From Haemonchus contortus (lineage: Eukaryota > Nematoda > Chromadorea > Rhabditida > Trichostrongylidae), in assembly GCA_000469685.2 (NCBI GenBank), contig LS997565.1:37661819-37725818 (forward strand): a stretch of 64,000 nucleotides of DNA. The letters run 5' to 3'. Shown piece by piece: positions 12,314-28,400 of this stretch (its first letter is position 1; each line of letters opens with the position of its first letter). Under the pieces are notes generated by a model, which was given only the letters and a program-made list of their open reading frames with translations, ran no database searches and was not told the DNA's origin. The translations under genes were made by a program, and so were the position numbers.

Positions 12314-13362
12314 CTATACATCGACCCATTCACACTGATCAGCTTCCCTTTGATCAATCGTGTCTATGACGGAGTCGAACAACTGATGAGTCTTCCGTAA
12401 AAACTCATCTGCTTCTCGCATAGAGCTGCATTGGAGGACATGACACTTGTATTCGGGCTCACATTGGCGTGCCTTCACCACCATAGCAATATTATATCTA
12501 AATAATAGCGAGTAAAGCCGCCGTTTCGAAATTTTCTGAAAATCTGTTAACAATACGGAGGTTTGTGACCAAAGCTGAAAATCAAACCTAGATGGCGTGC
12601 CGACCCGTTCGCGTGCAGAGTGGGGTAGGATTCGAGATTCTGTAGCGTGATTATAGCAATTACAGCGGAATTTTGCTGTGTCGGTAATTCTATTACAAAG
12701 TCCGCCGTCGGAATGTGTGGAAATAATCAGCCCCAATCGCATTGGCACAGAATAGGAGATCCACCACACCCACTCTGTTTTCACATTAACCTGCCAAAGA
12801 AAATGGCTCGAGCGAGTGCTCGTGATGCTATGCAGCTCTTAACTACACTACCCAAACCCATGTCCTTACCTAAGGTCCCTATCATATGCATCGTATTTGT
12901 GACGAGTGAGTACTTGCGCGTTCAAATACTCTTATGCCGAGAAAGAAAAATGTTGACCATGAAACTGTGCGTTCATTGCAGGTCAGTGTAAAAACCTTGT
13001 GAACGCACTGTAGTTTGGTTCCTGTTCGTGCTGTTTACCCCCCAAACGCACGTTTCTTTTCTATCCCAGTTCCGTTTCTTTCCTCACTAAACTACCCATT
13101 TGTAACTGAGTGTGCAAATGAACAAAATTAACTTTAAAAAAGGGAACTAGCACCTTCCGAAGCCGTCGTCGTAAGCGAGGGAAAGGACAATGTTGACTAG
13201 AGGTATGCGATCAAGCGTCTCCAAATCCTGTTCCGTGATTAACCGAGCGCCATATTTGGAAATGTGTATGTTAACCTGAAAGGCAATATACTCTGAAAAG
13301 ATACTCTGGACAACAGACAATATACTCTGATTGACAATTTGCAGAAGCTCAGACTGACGCAT
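12314..13362 (-). CDS. icap-1: ICAP-1 / ITGB1BP1-like PTB-domain protein
   Basis: Two exons, 13362-13154 and 12497-12314 (TAG), join in phase to give about 130 residues. Recognisable parts are ISKYGARLITEQDLETLDR, IVLSLAYDDGFG and, in the second exon, YKCHVLQCSSMREADEFLR followed by LFDSVIDTID. The order and spacing match the human ICAP-1 PTB fold (SKYG..., ...CYDDGLG..., ...VYQCNSLEQA...). ICAP-1 binds the NPxY tail of beta-1 integrin and, in vertebrates, KRIT1. The start is the ATG directly after CTTTCTGCAG, a plausible SL acceptor. The protein is shorter than human ICAP-1 (200 residues), so an upstream exon may be missing. It is probably the first gene of an operon with LACTB. Confidence 0.78.
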
Positions 13363-16565
<3,203 letters not shown>

Positions 16566-16789
16566 GTAATATTTGTTATGTGCCGGTTATGATATGGATA
16601 AATAATAATTAATTTCTTGAATGCAATCAAATTTTATTGTAAACCTCTTTTTTCTTGATAAAGTTTAGGGTGTTTTGTTTAGATAATGAAGTGGTCACCT
16701 TGAAACAAAGTGAAGCTGTATGGATATTCGGCAGTTATTCGAGAGGATACATATAAAAGCACCTGTAAGCTTAGTCTTAAGTCTTTAGT

Positions 16790-17066
16790 GTCTTTTGGCC
16801 TTACTCAATCCCGTCTGAGAGATGCGCCTCTGCATTCGACTTCCATTCAGAATCGTAGTGGCGGATTGAATGCGTATGTGACCTAGACAATGACTTGCGG
16901 TGGCCAGCTGATGCTCAAGTCAGTGCTCTTTTCCTCCTAAACGGGTCCGGTACCAATTAACCGACCCCGGAGAGACGGAAGGCTTGGTTGGCCTAGGCGG
17001 ATATCGAGCGTGGACTCGAACCCGCGACCGTGCGCGCGATATAGTGCGTCAGCTGCAACGGTGCGT
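16790..17066 (-). repeat. tRNA-derived SINE copy
   Basis: Minus-strand copy: B box as GGACTCGAACC on the plus strand at 17012-17022, body words CTTCCATTCAGAATCGTAGT and GGTACCAATTAACCGACCCC. The A-box end is degenerate. Confidence 0.8.
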
Positions 17067-20000
17067 GTAAGCTATTGGTAATTATTGGTATAGAAAACCC
17101 AGCTATCAGATCATGTTTCAGTCTGAGTAAAAAGGACACTGACTGAAACCCGCGCAAGATGTAATGAGTTTTTACTTTCTAATTTTTGACTAGTCACTTT
17201 TCATATCATTTGCCTCTGTCGAAATTCAAAATCCCCTCCATGATGGCAACCGCGACCCTTTGACTACAGGGGGCCCTTAAAGAACAACCGCACTAAGGTA
17301 CACTGATGTAGATTCAACAGTGACACATATCTCATAAATAGATAAACATCTCACCGGCGATCTCAATAACGACAACACAATAGTCATCCATTCATTATTA
17401 TGCGAGCTCGATAGAAATAAAAACATGTTATAATGAAGTCAAACAAACGAATAAGAATTGTAGATAGACATAGACAATACTCACTGGAGGAGAGGGTTCT
17501 ACAAGGTTTCGGCTCACTAGAGTCTCTAGGAAAGCAAATCCTGGTTGGGTGTCCGACCATCCGACCAGTATGGCCTGGTTACCAGAGGCTCTCCGTGTCC
17601 TTCCTGTCGTCGGCTTCGAATTCAAATGTGGTGAATCGCTACGACGATGGTGAGGCAGGTGTCAGCATGGGTCGATAATTTCGATGCCGATAGAGTGGTT
17701 GACTCTGGAAAAAGGGGGGGGGGCTCAATATTGAGCCATTTCTTACTGCTGAAGACGATCTTTCGGCTAGATGGTCCAGTGGACGTGGGCCATACTGAGA
17801 TTCCGAACAAGGAAGGGAAGTTTTCACATCCTTGACCAGTATTAAGATAACAATTGAGAGTTTCAGTAGCCTACTAAGAAGGGGTCAGGAGCACGAACGA
17901 GTCAACTATTCTAAGAAACTTATTTAGGAAGCAAAGACAAGGCAATAAGTATTACAACAGAGCTTCATCGCTGCTGCAGTTGCTTTTGGCCAAATGGAAT
18001 TTCTATGAAAATCTCTATTTTCGTAGAAACACTCTCCCTAATTACCAGTGACCGCCTATGACCAAAATAGTTCTGCGAACGAGGACCAAGAATCGTAGTA
18101 TCCTATCAGAGAACCGTTATCTGTCGTGGTTTCAAGCCTGGCACATACCGACACGGACTTCTGTTTTCTGAATCATTTCTTGTCGATCTGTCGATCTCAG
18201 CCACAACGATAAGAATAGACTTTCCGGCGTTTTTTGACACTACTTGATCTTTCCAATTAGACAATGAAGAATAGTCTTTACAGAATCATTCAGACCATCT
18301 TCCCACAATTATAAAACGATCACGGTATTCCCAAACAGGATACAGTAGTCTACTGTCGAACAAAACCTTCATTAGTGCACTTTGATATTCTATCCTAGAC
18401 AACAATCTTTGAACCACAAATTTCTGGTACTATCCAACTGCCCTCCCTATCTACAAACGACCACAGTTCAATTGGGTCTGCCTGCTATCATTCAGTGGTC
18501 GACCTCACGTTGACCATTGCTCAAGACAGACCACCGCTTTGCGGTTTACCAGCATCAACCTTCAAGAACCTATGTAGATTCATTCCGGTTTTTTGGCGAA
18601 TGAATACTGACGCGCAAATTCCCTCGGTTTTCTTGGATGTAATGTCTTCTTTCGTTCAAAAATTTTTGCGGCATGCTTTGATTTTTGGGATGTATTCCAT
18701 TCCGCTTCCATTCAGAAACGTGGTGGCGCTCTGAACGCGCATGCGACGTATACAGTGGATCGGGGCAGATGGCCGATGAACAAGCCAATGCTTTTATCCT
18801 CCCAGACGGGTTTGAAGCCTATCAACCAAGAAATCCATTATCATAGAATTTTCATCAATTTGGGCTTTCAATCTAACTTCCAAAGTTTTGTTACCGAGGT
18901 GAACGTGCTGTTCAACAAGCCCAAGCTTTCGATGGCTCATTCCTCAAAGGTTGATGTCCGATCCTACAACGTGGATGCTGGGTTTCCTACCCTGGATGAG
19001 AGGTGAAGGGTTATGTACTGAAGGAGCGGCGATAGCCGATAAATAAAAGATATCGCGTTCATTTTTTTGAGGCTACAAGTTTGTGCAGACCTTCTTCTGC
19101 TCGGTCAGTTGTGACCATAGTGACAGAACTGTAGAATTATGTGAGCATAACAGAAACTCTACAGGTAACGAATTCCTCTGTGGGAACCGAAATCCTGCCT
19201 TTATAACATGGAAAAGAAGTCCTACACAAGGGTTTTAATTTCTTAGAAGTTGCACTCCAATTACGTCAACACTTTGGTGATTCAGCTGAACATCAGAGTA
19301 TGCAAAACTGCTACAGAAAGTTTTTTGAATAGCTTCAACTCGGAGTTGTGGGCTTCATGCCTCACCGCTTGTTCACAGAAATCAGGAATTTAAAAGTTTT
19401 GCTGCTCTTGGATGCTTCAGATGATAGAGTTGAGACGGTTAGCGTTGCTCCAGTGTCATTAAAATGGGAAGGGTCTACTTTATTTTTCTGCACAGAAAAC
19501 TGGCCCATACAACTGGTAGGAAAATGAATTTGTTGGCTTTGCATCGATCTCAATATCCACTGTCAAATATTATAATACTTGTTTGTAACCGAGGTTACCT
19601 CTTTTAGATTTTGTCTCAGTATGTACTACTTTTTGATATTTGTTGCCATTCACAATCTCTAGTCCACTTACCTTTCATTAAGGTTTGAAGGCTAAGACGT
19701 TCAAGGTTAACCGTCTGTTTTATGATCAAATTCTATGTAAGCTATGTTGCGAAACGCCCTCCATGTTGTGCTCCGCCCACGAATAATCTGTGTTTTAAAA
19801 CAACTGATCCAGCATCCATTGTATTTGTTCCGCTCCCCGACATAGGCTCTACTGGCCTGCTCTCTCTGTAATCTGTACATCTTCTCAGGTCAACTGTTAA
19901 AAGTCCAGACCATTTTGCCGTGTTTTCGACTTTGTTCCCTTCTGATGGATTAAATTCCAAACCCAGTGCCATCTCTTACCTAACCACTTCGAAGTACTTC

Positions 20001-22415
20001 TAGAATGGAAGTGTGAATTCTTCTGAATCACGTGGGAAGGATTCGTGGGACCCTAAATCACATTCTTAACGCCATCATCAAAGAAATGCTGACGATTGAT
20101 CTGAATTTGAGAAGAGAACTTCAGTTTCAGCTGATACCGAACTCGAAACCTGGCATTAGCACCCTGGAGTCTTCCAGCCACTACTTTGACGAGTAAAAAG
20201 AGGCAGAAACAATCAAAACAAGTAACCACAGTCTTTTATTGTTTGTTTGTTTTTTCCACTGACAAAACGATCTTTGTGCTGTTTTCTGACGAGTGACAAA
20301 AGAATTCCTTGACTCACATGGCTGGTAGCAGTAGCACCCAGGCGGTCAACACCGGCCGAAGTGATTGCAGCCGATGGCTCCGTGTCGACGAAATGAGCCC
20401 CCCTCTATTTATCACCACCTCAGGGGGACCCTTCCGCCGCTATTTACACAGCTTCATAGTTGACAGTGTGATATCTGCTCTGTTTTGATCAAATGCGAAC
20501 AACCTCTTTAGATTTCATTTCGTTTCACTTTCTATCAAATTCTCCTGTAATCAAACATTTTTTGAGTTTTAGCTTGTACACAACGAAAAAGCAAGATCTC
20601 ATAGTTGGTTAGATAGTTTCCGTAAAAAAACTCCTGCCCTAAGCTTCCTCATGCCTTATTACGATCTCAATTCTGGTCATCAGGAGTAAAACTGAAATTT
20701 TGGTGATTCAGAAGCTCCTAGCATAATTGGTTAGATGAATTACTTCAGGTTATCATTTGATATGAGGAACTAACTTCAATCTCCCAAGAGGAGCGGTCCC
20801 ATTGTCTTTTTGGTTTAGTCCACTTTCAGAAGTCTTTTTTATAAAGATGGAATTACTTCAAAAAACCAGCTGACGTCTGCACCACAATACTTTTTGATGT
20901 TCCTCTCTTTTAGTTGCCGCTTTGGTGTATTTCAAAGCGACGAGTGTAAAGAGTATAAATCAAAAAAGGAAATTAACTCAGATTAGGAATTTTTTCGTTT
21001 AGTGTTTTTGTTTATTTCCTTTTTCCTCTAAAGAAAGTGAAAATAGCTGACGAGATGTTGCCGTGCCTCGTAGCAATTTCATGCAGTCCGACTTCCATCT
21101 GGGCTTTGAAAGGACAACTAGTTAGTGACTACATTTCGTGGCTTAGTATTGTTCATCGATCCCTTTTTACCTCTTTGAATAATGTAAGAACTTTAGTCTC
21201 ACAAGTTGAGAGGGTTATGGACAAAACTTCAGTCTCGGACAGTACTGGAACTCGTACTTGTGCTTTCCGGACACTGTGCTCTTATCCCTTACACTACCGA
21301 GACCCCGCTTGCCCTCGCCTTCCTAATGGCCTATATGCCATAGATTAGCAGCACTCAGCACAACGTGTTCAAGGTAAAGTTTAATACTTAGATTCGAAGC
21401 CAAGTTTGTCATTCTGCTCATATACCTCCCTTCACTGTCGCTGGAATTTCAACGGATTGGACCATTCCGAAAGAGGAGCTGGAACAGATTCGATCAGGAG
21501 CAGATGACGTTAGTGGCTTCAATTTGCCATCGCTCCACTTCTATACACACACTGTTGCGTAAATATCTGCAATCGACAGCCCTTCATCGGCAGACGAGGA
21601 GCTTTCAAGCAATCCCTCAATTTTGTATTTTTCAAGAAACACCTCACTTAAATATGTTTATCAGTTTTCATGCTTGAAGTAGCCGCACAATATTTTCGGA
21701 GGCCACCTTTAGAGCCAAAAGTTTTGTGCTGTATCCCTTTAAATACTTTCTACTCCGTGCTTCCTACTCCCTACCTGCCGATTCTTCATCTGTTTATTTT
21801 CGTCAGCGTTCTTGTGTCCTTCGGAGTTCCAGGGTCCAGTCCGAGGATACATTATTTTTCCTTCCAAATTCATGTCTGTCTTGGACTCTGTGAGGTCATT
21901 ACCTCGAGTGAGTTGTGAAGAACTGCCTGAGTCAAGGGGTTAGAGCGCTCTTTCATCCCTATTGGTTCGGGCTTTTACAACCCAAGGAGGTGGAAAGGTG
22001 TGCTGCTCAGAAGAAACTCAAAAAAATAAATCTGCGAGTTTTTCCAGAACGTAAATAATTCTGTCGGTACAAGGATCTGGAGGGATTTACTACGACGATT
22101 TTGACATCAACTGGTAATCATACGCGTATCCTCTGGTCTTCCATCTTTTTTATCCTTGACGTCTGCGCTCGGGATTATCCTCTGCTAGCTTACAGAATCC
22201 TCTGCTTATATAACTTATCGCCTTCTCAGTAAAATTCCAATTGCCAATTATAGTTCGTCTGCCAGAGTTTGTACCAGGCTTGATTGGTTTGTCTATTCCT
22301 CGGTTTGTTTGTCCATAGCCCGAAATCCCCTTCGTAACTCAGTTTCCCATCGCCTTACACTGAATCGTCGGGTCCAAGTAGCGAGTATAAATCTTATACC
22401 AGTGGTTTGCAGGTG
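17067..22415. other. Gene-poor intergenic DNA
   Basis: 5.3 kb downstream of pas-5 and upstream of the DUF4139 gene. Apart from a SINE fragment at 18700-18840 I recognise nothing. Open frames are short and show no domain. The sequence just before 22416 should carry the promoter of the next gene. Confidence 0.55.
18700..18840 (-). repeat. Partial tRNA-derived SINE copy
   Basis: Contains CTTCCATTCAGAAACGTGGT and TTTTATCCTCCCAGACGGGT, the family body on the minus strand. The tRNA-like head is absent. Confidence 0.7.
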
Positions 22416-25400
22416 ATGGTCGAGTCTTGGCATGAACCGACCCCGCAAACATCATTTCGTTTCGAAGCCGCTGATTTGCCGACGAAAAACGTCATCGTTT
22501 ACTCAGACAGGGCCGAAGTAAAACGTGTTGTGACGACGTCTTTAGCAAAAGGAACCAATGAAATAATTATACAGGTAAGATTACTATTACAATTACGATG
22601 TAGGCTTAGTATTAGATGAAAGATTCCCCCACTTCATACTAGCGACTTCTGTTGAAATGTGGACAAAGGCGGGTCCGTCTAAGTTTATTACCCAAATTGC
22701 TGACGGTTCGAAATTCGTGGCGTTTGTTGAAAATCACGCTATCTTTCCGACCGAATTCCACTTATTACACGTGAATGGGCATGGGCTGAGTCGGCAGTTA
22801 TGCAACTGAAGGCTTTTCGTTGCAATCAACTCCCACGCTTTTCTACGGGTCTTATCTAAAACAATGTGTTACTGTAGAAAAGCAGCTGCTGATCACGATA
22901 GCAACTAGCAGCATAGCCGACTCATCGGCTTAGTGGTGGCAGATAGGTAGAGCGCGAAAAGACCTGGAATCCAAGGAATGGGTGAACATGTCTTAAAATC
23001 GAGGTGTTCAAATTTTCTCCGTGAAATGAGGGCCTCATTGGGAGGTCTTCCACAGAAAATTTCATTATATATTAATGAAATAAACGTACATACAAATGTT
23101 AATGATAGCAATTTGAAGGGTAAATTTTCTGACTTTAATCTATCCCATTTTGGGATGCTAAGGATGGAATGGAATGGCAAAATTCTTCAAACCCTACACT
23201 ATCCTTGGCAAATTTTGTGATGGTTCAATCGATTAAGCTGCGCAAGCATTCGATCACTTCTTAGAATCTCATTGAAAGTGTCACAATGATTAATCACAAG
23301 AATCGCGCCTGCCACTTCACGGCTGGTCCATTCCCCTCATGGCATCGTATTTGACTTTTATAAGAAGACGTCACAGCCATTGTACTTAAAAAGTGGCGAA
23401 ATAAAAAGGACACCGTCCAGTGCCTCCCAAAGGTGACGTCCCTTTCAAACTCACCCCTTCTACAAATGTAACATTCCTCGATGAAAATTTGTAACAGTCG
23501 AAAGTCGTGACTACATCCATGAAGAGGAAGAGTAAAGTCTTCGGCGTATATCAATCCTGTTGTTGGGATGCGTCCGGCGCCCACGCGGCCTCGATAATGT
23601 AATGATCCGGAAAGGATAGGCACTCGTTGAGTCCCACCTTAGGCCAGACGTTTCGTCCATAAGTCAGCATTCTGAAGGCTGAACGATTCCTAGTTTTTGA
23701 ACTCCTTGTTAATCGAAACGGCTTAAAATTGCGGAACAGAACTGACACTGGAACAACTGTGCAGATGGCTAGATGAAATCGTTATGACAACATGAGCAAG
23801 AGGTCGATGGTGTTTTTTTTATAACATAGACGAAGCATTTATAACATAGACGAAGAATTTTGTTGTGACTCAAAGATTTGTTATTTCCAATAATTTAATG
23901 TAAGGAAATTATAGAACGTATCGGCAGTAATTGAACGCCAATCTGTACGTGTAGATGGCCGTGGAGTTTTGATTCAGGAAGTTCAATACCAGGAGATGCC
24001 TATCGACACAGTGCAAGAAACGGAAAAGGTCCGTTTTGGTTTTTTGTTGATCAACTCCTTTTTATGTAAATGACGACTGAACTGAATTAAGATCCGAAGT
24101 TTGGAACGAGAAAAAGTATCTGTGGAGAATCAACGCTTCACAGTGGAAGACGACATGAATTCCTTACGAAAACAAATTGAAGTTCTGGATGGAGTGGCTG
24201 GACAAGTCAGTAGATTCGATTGTTTTTACCAACAAGTCTTCGAGCGCTATTTGACGGACCCGAAAGGGGAATCATCTTATGATTTGACAGAAAGAAATTG
24301 CTTACTGTAATATTTGAACTGTAAAGTACAAGTGCAGTCTTTTCGGGGTATCTCGCTCACTGGACATGCAGATGCAGATATATACATATATGTTCATAGA
24401 ACAACTATTGAGTGGGAGGAGAACAGTGAAAAGAAGCCGTACAAGAGCTAGTTAAAAGGGGGCTCATACGCTCACAGTGGCTTTGATTCTTTGCTAGTTG
24501 TCTCGTCGCTCAGCATATTTTTTTGTCAGATGTTCTAGATAGTTGTCCTACCGGGCAGCATCGTTCGCTGTTGCGTTTGGGAGTTAACGCCCACCCTTTC
24601 ACCCGAAGAGACAGACACTCGATCTTGCCCGCTCCCATCTATTTTTCGCGTACCCTGGCCCTAATCATTGCCCATAATGTGCAGTTTCGTATCCCTATCG
24701 CCAAGATTTTGTCAGTTTAAAAAGGGGAACGATTTCGGGCGATTGATTACAACTGTCTGTACCATTTTCATTCAACGGCACTGGTGTGGTGCCGAACTTC
24801 TAACTTCTAAACCCTCCAGTCCGTTATGGATAAATATTGACTACCGGTGTTTGGGAGGATAGAAGCATCGACTTGTACTTCGGCTTCCCATACTAGTTTA
24901 TTGACCAGTTACGTACTCTAACAATAAGAGAAAATGTCGAAAGGGCGCTGGGCGTGCGTGGGCGCTTCTCAAATCGGCAGTTCGGGACCGCTAAAAACGT
25001 GACGCCAAAACTTGATTCCTCTACCTTTTTATTTTGTTTAAAGCGCTACTGTGAAGTTCTTGCAAAATTTCGTGACATTTATCATTAAACTCGAATTTCT
25101 TCAATTCAAAGAATCGTTTTAATGAAAGTAGCATTGATTTGTTACCAGAGAAAAGGCATATTAGAGTTGATGGCAATGGGACGTACTTTGCTTTAGTTAA
25201 TGAACAGCGCGTCTCTGAGCTATATATTAGGGCCTCCTTACAGGATAATGTTAAAAGCTTGGAAAATGCTCAAACCCATCTGGTCTGCCTTCTTATGATC
25301 GGATCTGTCCTCGATGCGAAGAGCTGATCATCGGTCAGGATTTCAATATAGGGCCCGATAAAAAACTCGTATACGTCAGAGACGTTGAAGGCACAGTTCA

Positions 25401-28400
25401 CGACAATTCTAAGGTATCCTTCTCAAGTTGAATAACGAAAGTGTTGGTGGTGAAGACAGCAAGAAATTCCTCGATTTCACGAAAAATAAGGCTTTTTGAA
25501 AGTAGTGGAAGTAGAGGCTGTGCGAGGTCACCATGACGGGATTGACTTATAGAGGTATTTGGGCGAGATTTCAGTTGTTCCGGTTGCCTATAGAGCTGCC
25601 TACATTGCGCCAAAAATGCACAAAGCTCCCTTCCACTGTCGCCGTGGATCACGATTGGAACTTGTACGCTATGGGTGTGGCATTCAGTCAATACAATCCC
25701 TTATAACCCCTATCTAGGCCATTTTCCGAACTGACAGCACTAGCGGTGGCCTGTCAACGTACATGTCAGCGCTCTCCTTCTCCCAGAAGAGTTACCCATG
25801 AAGCAACCCCGAGGAGACGGTAGGCTTGGTTGCCCTAGGCGTCCTAGGCGGATATTGGTGTGGGATTTGATTCCGGATCATGCGGTTGTGATATAGTGCC
25901 CCTTTACATGGCAACATCTACGTTTTTCTCAAGGATGGTCGGGGCCTTATGTGTAGAAGCGTTCTTTAGTCCAGGGGCTGTAATTAATGTGGACCGAACA
26001 AGAAGTTCCTGTCTGACAAATGGTTGTGTACATTACACAGCAACGTTCCATCATGGAAATAGTTACCAAAGAAAAAGTTCGTTTTCAGATAGCCGCTGGA
26101 CCTCCAAAGACATCGCAACCGCTCACGGAATCGTTACCGAATGTGTTTAGAAGGTGGGTGGAGCTGGACAACTAGTCGATATCTCTACCTTTTTTCCCCC
26201 CAAACGATGATGCTATTTAAGGCACAGCGTAGTCGGATCGACTACTTCTTACGAATCGTATCAAGGATGTTCTACCGTTGGTTTTCTTTCAAATGATGAC
26301 GCACTGAGCAATCTGGCAAAATTCTTAAGCTATTACGGTAGTTCAATTACTGTTTTTTCTCAGGAAAATGTGTGGGTGAGCTTACTAGCGAGATAGCTTC
26401 TTCAAAGAAACCAGAGTCAAACCTCTGTTACATCACAATTAGCCTTCAACTATTCACAAATTAATTGCTTTCTTATCGTCGACATTTGAATGGCAAAGCG
26501 CCAGCATATGAATTCCGATAGAAATGGTTGGAGGTTTTGACAACATTATTTATACAATAGTAACATCAAATATCGTCAATTATCAAGAAAAAAAAACACA
26601 TTCGTCATTCTATAGGAGAGAAGGTGTCCGAGATGAAAACGAGACTCAGAAGCAGACAACGCGAATGGGACCAATATACAGAACAAATCGAAGCCCTTGA
26701 AAGGCATATTGATCAGCTACGATGCGGATACGAATACGATTCTGTAAAAAGGTACAGGCACTTCTAATTCTTAGAAATACAGTCAACTTCGCGATAAACA
26801 ACTAGATTCTTCCATTGAATACATGGAATTAGCTCAAATCAGAACAATACTCACTACCATGGAGGTAGCATAACTCATTTTTTACACATAAAATTCACAA
26901 TTAATAACCGGGTGCTGTTCGAGGGATTGGACAATGATCGCAAGATCCAGGGGTACCATCTTTTCCAGGCTCTCCAGGTGCTCCATCTTCTCCGTTCTTT
27001 CCTGGTAACCCATCGGGACCGCTGTCTCCTTGTGGTCCAGGTGCCCCTGCCCGTCCAGGACTTCCAGGATGACCATCCGGTCCAGGTGGTCCTTGAAGCC
27101 CTGGTTCTCCAGGTGGTCCCGGCTCTCCAGGGGGAGATGGCACTGTTCGAACTTGACCGGGTTGCCCAGGTGATCCTGGTTGACCATCGCTTCCTGGATT
27201 TCCTGGAGGTCCTTGTGGTCCCGGTGCACCTCGTAACCCGGGTCTTCCCGGTGGTCCTTGCTCACCCGGTGCTCCGGGCATGCCATCGGGTCCTTTGAGT
27301 CCTGGTGGGCCGGGAGGTCCAGGTGGAGATGGTTCACAATCGAAACAGAAATCTTCTGGTTTAGGATGAATGTCTCCAGGCGGTGCATCTTCGCCTGGGG
27401 CTCCAGGATTGCCTGGTACTCCGTCCTTTCCTGGAGCACCATCCTCGCCTGGAGCTCCAGGTGCTCCCGGAGCTCCAGTTCCGCAAGAACAACAAGAGTC
27501 TGCTGCACGCTTTCCGCGAGTGAGTTGTACTGCTTGACGTATTGAGGCAAGCTGAAATAAGTTCTTCATCAAAGAAAGGTGATAGGGAACATTGAACGCT
27601 AGAGGAAAATGCAAATCTGACCTTGTGAAACTCTGCCTTCACGCTTTCTCCTCGCGAGCGGCAGAAGTTGAGCTCGTCCTGCAGTCCGGATTGAATGTGC
27701 TGCATGTACAAACAAAGCATCGGAACGGCAATGATAGCGGTGAGAGTAGCAACGGTTGAGATGGTGACGCCGAAAAAGGCAAACCTTTTCACCGATTCCG
27801 TCTCGACCAGCTTTGTCGTGTCGGACATCTGTGCAGCGAAGAGGTAGTGATGATTTCTATAGGCGAATGTCAAACGGACGTGTATCGGGATCGACGAAGG
27901 CGAAGACAAAAAGAAGAAGCGATTACTCACTCTGGACGAGTCCCACTTAGACGAGTCGTTTACGCCGTAGCCGACGTCTTTTATAGGGGAGGGCTGTGAA
28001 CTGTCTAAGCGGGCCGGCAAAAAGCTCTGCAATCCACTTCACAAGTGTAACCGAACACGAGAATTGGTTGGACGGAATGTTGTCTCTCGATGGAAAGTTG
28101 ACGTCGTTATTATCATATCATCAAATGGATAGCTTACACACCCACGTTCGCCTACAGCAACAGATGATCCGCTTCCTGCAACCCCCCAAAAACGGTTAGA
28201 AGCGGCCATTTCTAGGCAGTGCACAGCGGAATTCTACCAAGATAGAGAAGTGCTGTTGTAGCTCAAGGACGATAGCTGATGTGATGGGGAAGTAGGGTAC
28301 CGGAACAGGGCCTAGAGGGAGGATTTCTTTGGTTTTTCTGAGGGGAGGTCTTTTTTGGTTTTTCTGAAGGAGGGAAGGGGGGGGGGAGGGGAGGGGGAAG

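Larger units (their letters stand above)
24206..26221. other. Intron of the DUF4139 gene with SINE fragments
   Basis: 2.0 kb with two SINE fragments (24840-25015 and 25735-25910). A small exon may be hidden here, because the phase of exon 3 does not match any acceptor before 26337. An open frame around 25139-25327 was not recognisable. Confidence 0.4.

Noticed and set aside
21037..21348. Open frame of 103 codons on the plus strand
   Set aside because: No recognisable motif, no splice partners in phase, ordinary intergenic composition.
25139..25327. Candidate missing exon of the DUF4139 gene
   Set aside because: Its residues do not resemble the family and it gives no phase-compatible join to exon 3 or to the exon ending 26337.
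26912..27545. Long plus-strand open frames
   Set aside because: They are the complement of the collagen Gly-X-Y repeat, which keeps antisense frames open; no independent domain.
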